From: Rufibacter ruber
Lineage (GTDB): Bacteria; Bacteroidota; Bacteroidia; Cytophagales; Hymenobacteraceae
Assembly (NCBI RefSeq): GCF_001647275.1
Contig: NZ_LRMM01000020.1
Span: 17,681 to 81,680 of the forward strand
DNA: 64,000 bases
Reading direction: 5' to 3'
The notes below the pieces were generated by a model, which saw nothing but the letters and a program-made list of their open reading frames with translations, ran no database searches and had not been told where the DNA came from. Within the stretch, counting starts at the first letter, position 1. Each line of letters starts with the position of its first letter. Of this stretch, positions 63,957 to 64,000 are shown one piece after another. Made by a program: the position numbers and the translations under genes.

Positions 63957-63996
63957 TTTTGCGTGCTGTTTGGCCAAACATGGCCGAAAACGCAAA
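63957..63996. repeat. P palindrome 37
   Basis: TTTTGCGTGCTGTTTGGCC and GGCCGAAAACGCAAA at the window end. Confidence 0.6.
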
Positions 63997-64000
63997 TACT

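Overview
The window reads as a chromosomal segment of a member of the Bacteroidota, most likely Cytophagales, family Hymenobacteraceae (Rufibacter-like). Three things point there: type IX secretion sorting domains of both type A and type B with a PorP/SprF partner; promoters of the TTTG-N19-TAnnTTTG kind; and Bacteroidota-type families such as DUF5916, DUF1684 and the mreBCD-mrdA-rodA order. The genus is inference. I saw no tRNA, rRNA, CRISPR array or complete transposase-bearing insertion sequence.

Layout. 1-1907: a histidine kinase cut by the window edge, and its OmpR-type regulator. 2252-7990 (minus): the rod-shape operon mreB-mreC-mreD-mrdA-rodA, with mreC carrying an apparent 1-base frameshift. 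9330-11703 (minus): purN and purH. 13097-15442 (minus): a radical SAM/DUF4130 pair. 15634-27303 (plus): surface and secretion genes (BamA-like protein, giant PKD protein with a type B sorting domain, PorP/SprF protein), an S1-domain RNA-binding protein, a DUF5916 protein and an oxidoreductase. 28477-31538 (plus): methyltransferase, small outer-membrane protein, fatty acid desaturase. 31764-33416 (minus): a repeat protein with a type A sorting domain. 33567-39379 (plus): promoter, SAM riboswitch, metH, then metF. 39588-41930 (minus): a retropepsin-like protease, RimK ligase and aspartoacylase-type operon. 42252-47716 (minus): quinoprotein dehydrogenase, hydrolase, GH20 hexosaminidase. 49036-51513 (minus): DUF502 protein, ispH, cmk and a small lipoprotein. 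51785-55306 (plus): adenine deaminase and a TauE-like permease. 55402-61410 (minus): a two-component pair whose kinase lacks the phospho-acceptor histidine, a cysteine synthase-type enzyme, two envelope proteins and a metallophosphoesterase. 61561-63804 (plus): radC and a DUF1684 protein.

Two unusual themes stand out. First, metH contains an exactly in-frame 489-bp insertion (36001-36489). It encodes a DUF559 (Vsr-like) nuclease domain bounded by palindromic inverted repeats, and sits between the cobalamin cap and the B12-binding domain. Second, the intergenic DNA is packed with non-coding repeats. About 37 copies of a roughly 40-bp palindrome (family P, including two half copies) sit at gene ends. 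Several other families (Q, V, Y, X, S, L, T, W, U; my labels) recur in a fixed order as composite elements of 0.3-1.1 kb. The V module resembles the ends of the metH insertion, which hints, as inference only, that the nuclease domain and the repeats belong to one mobile system.
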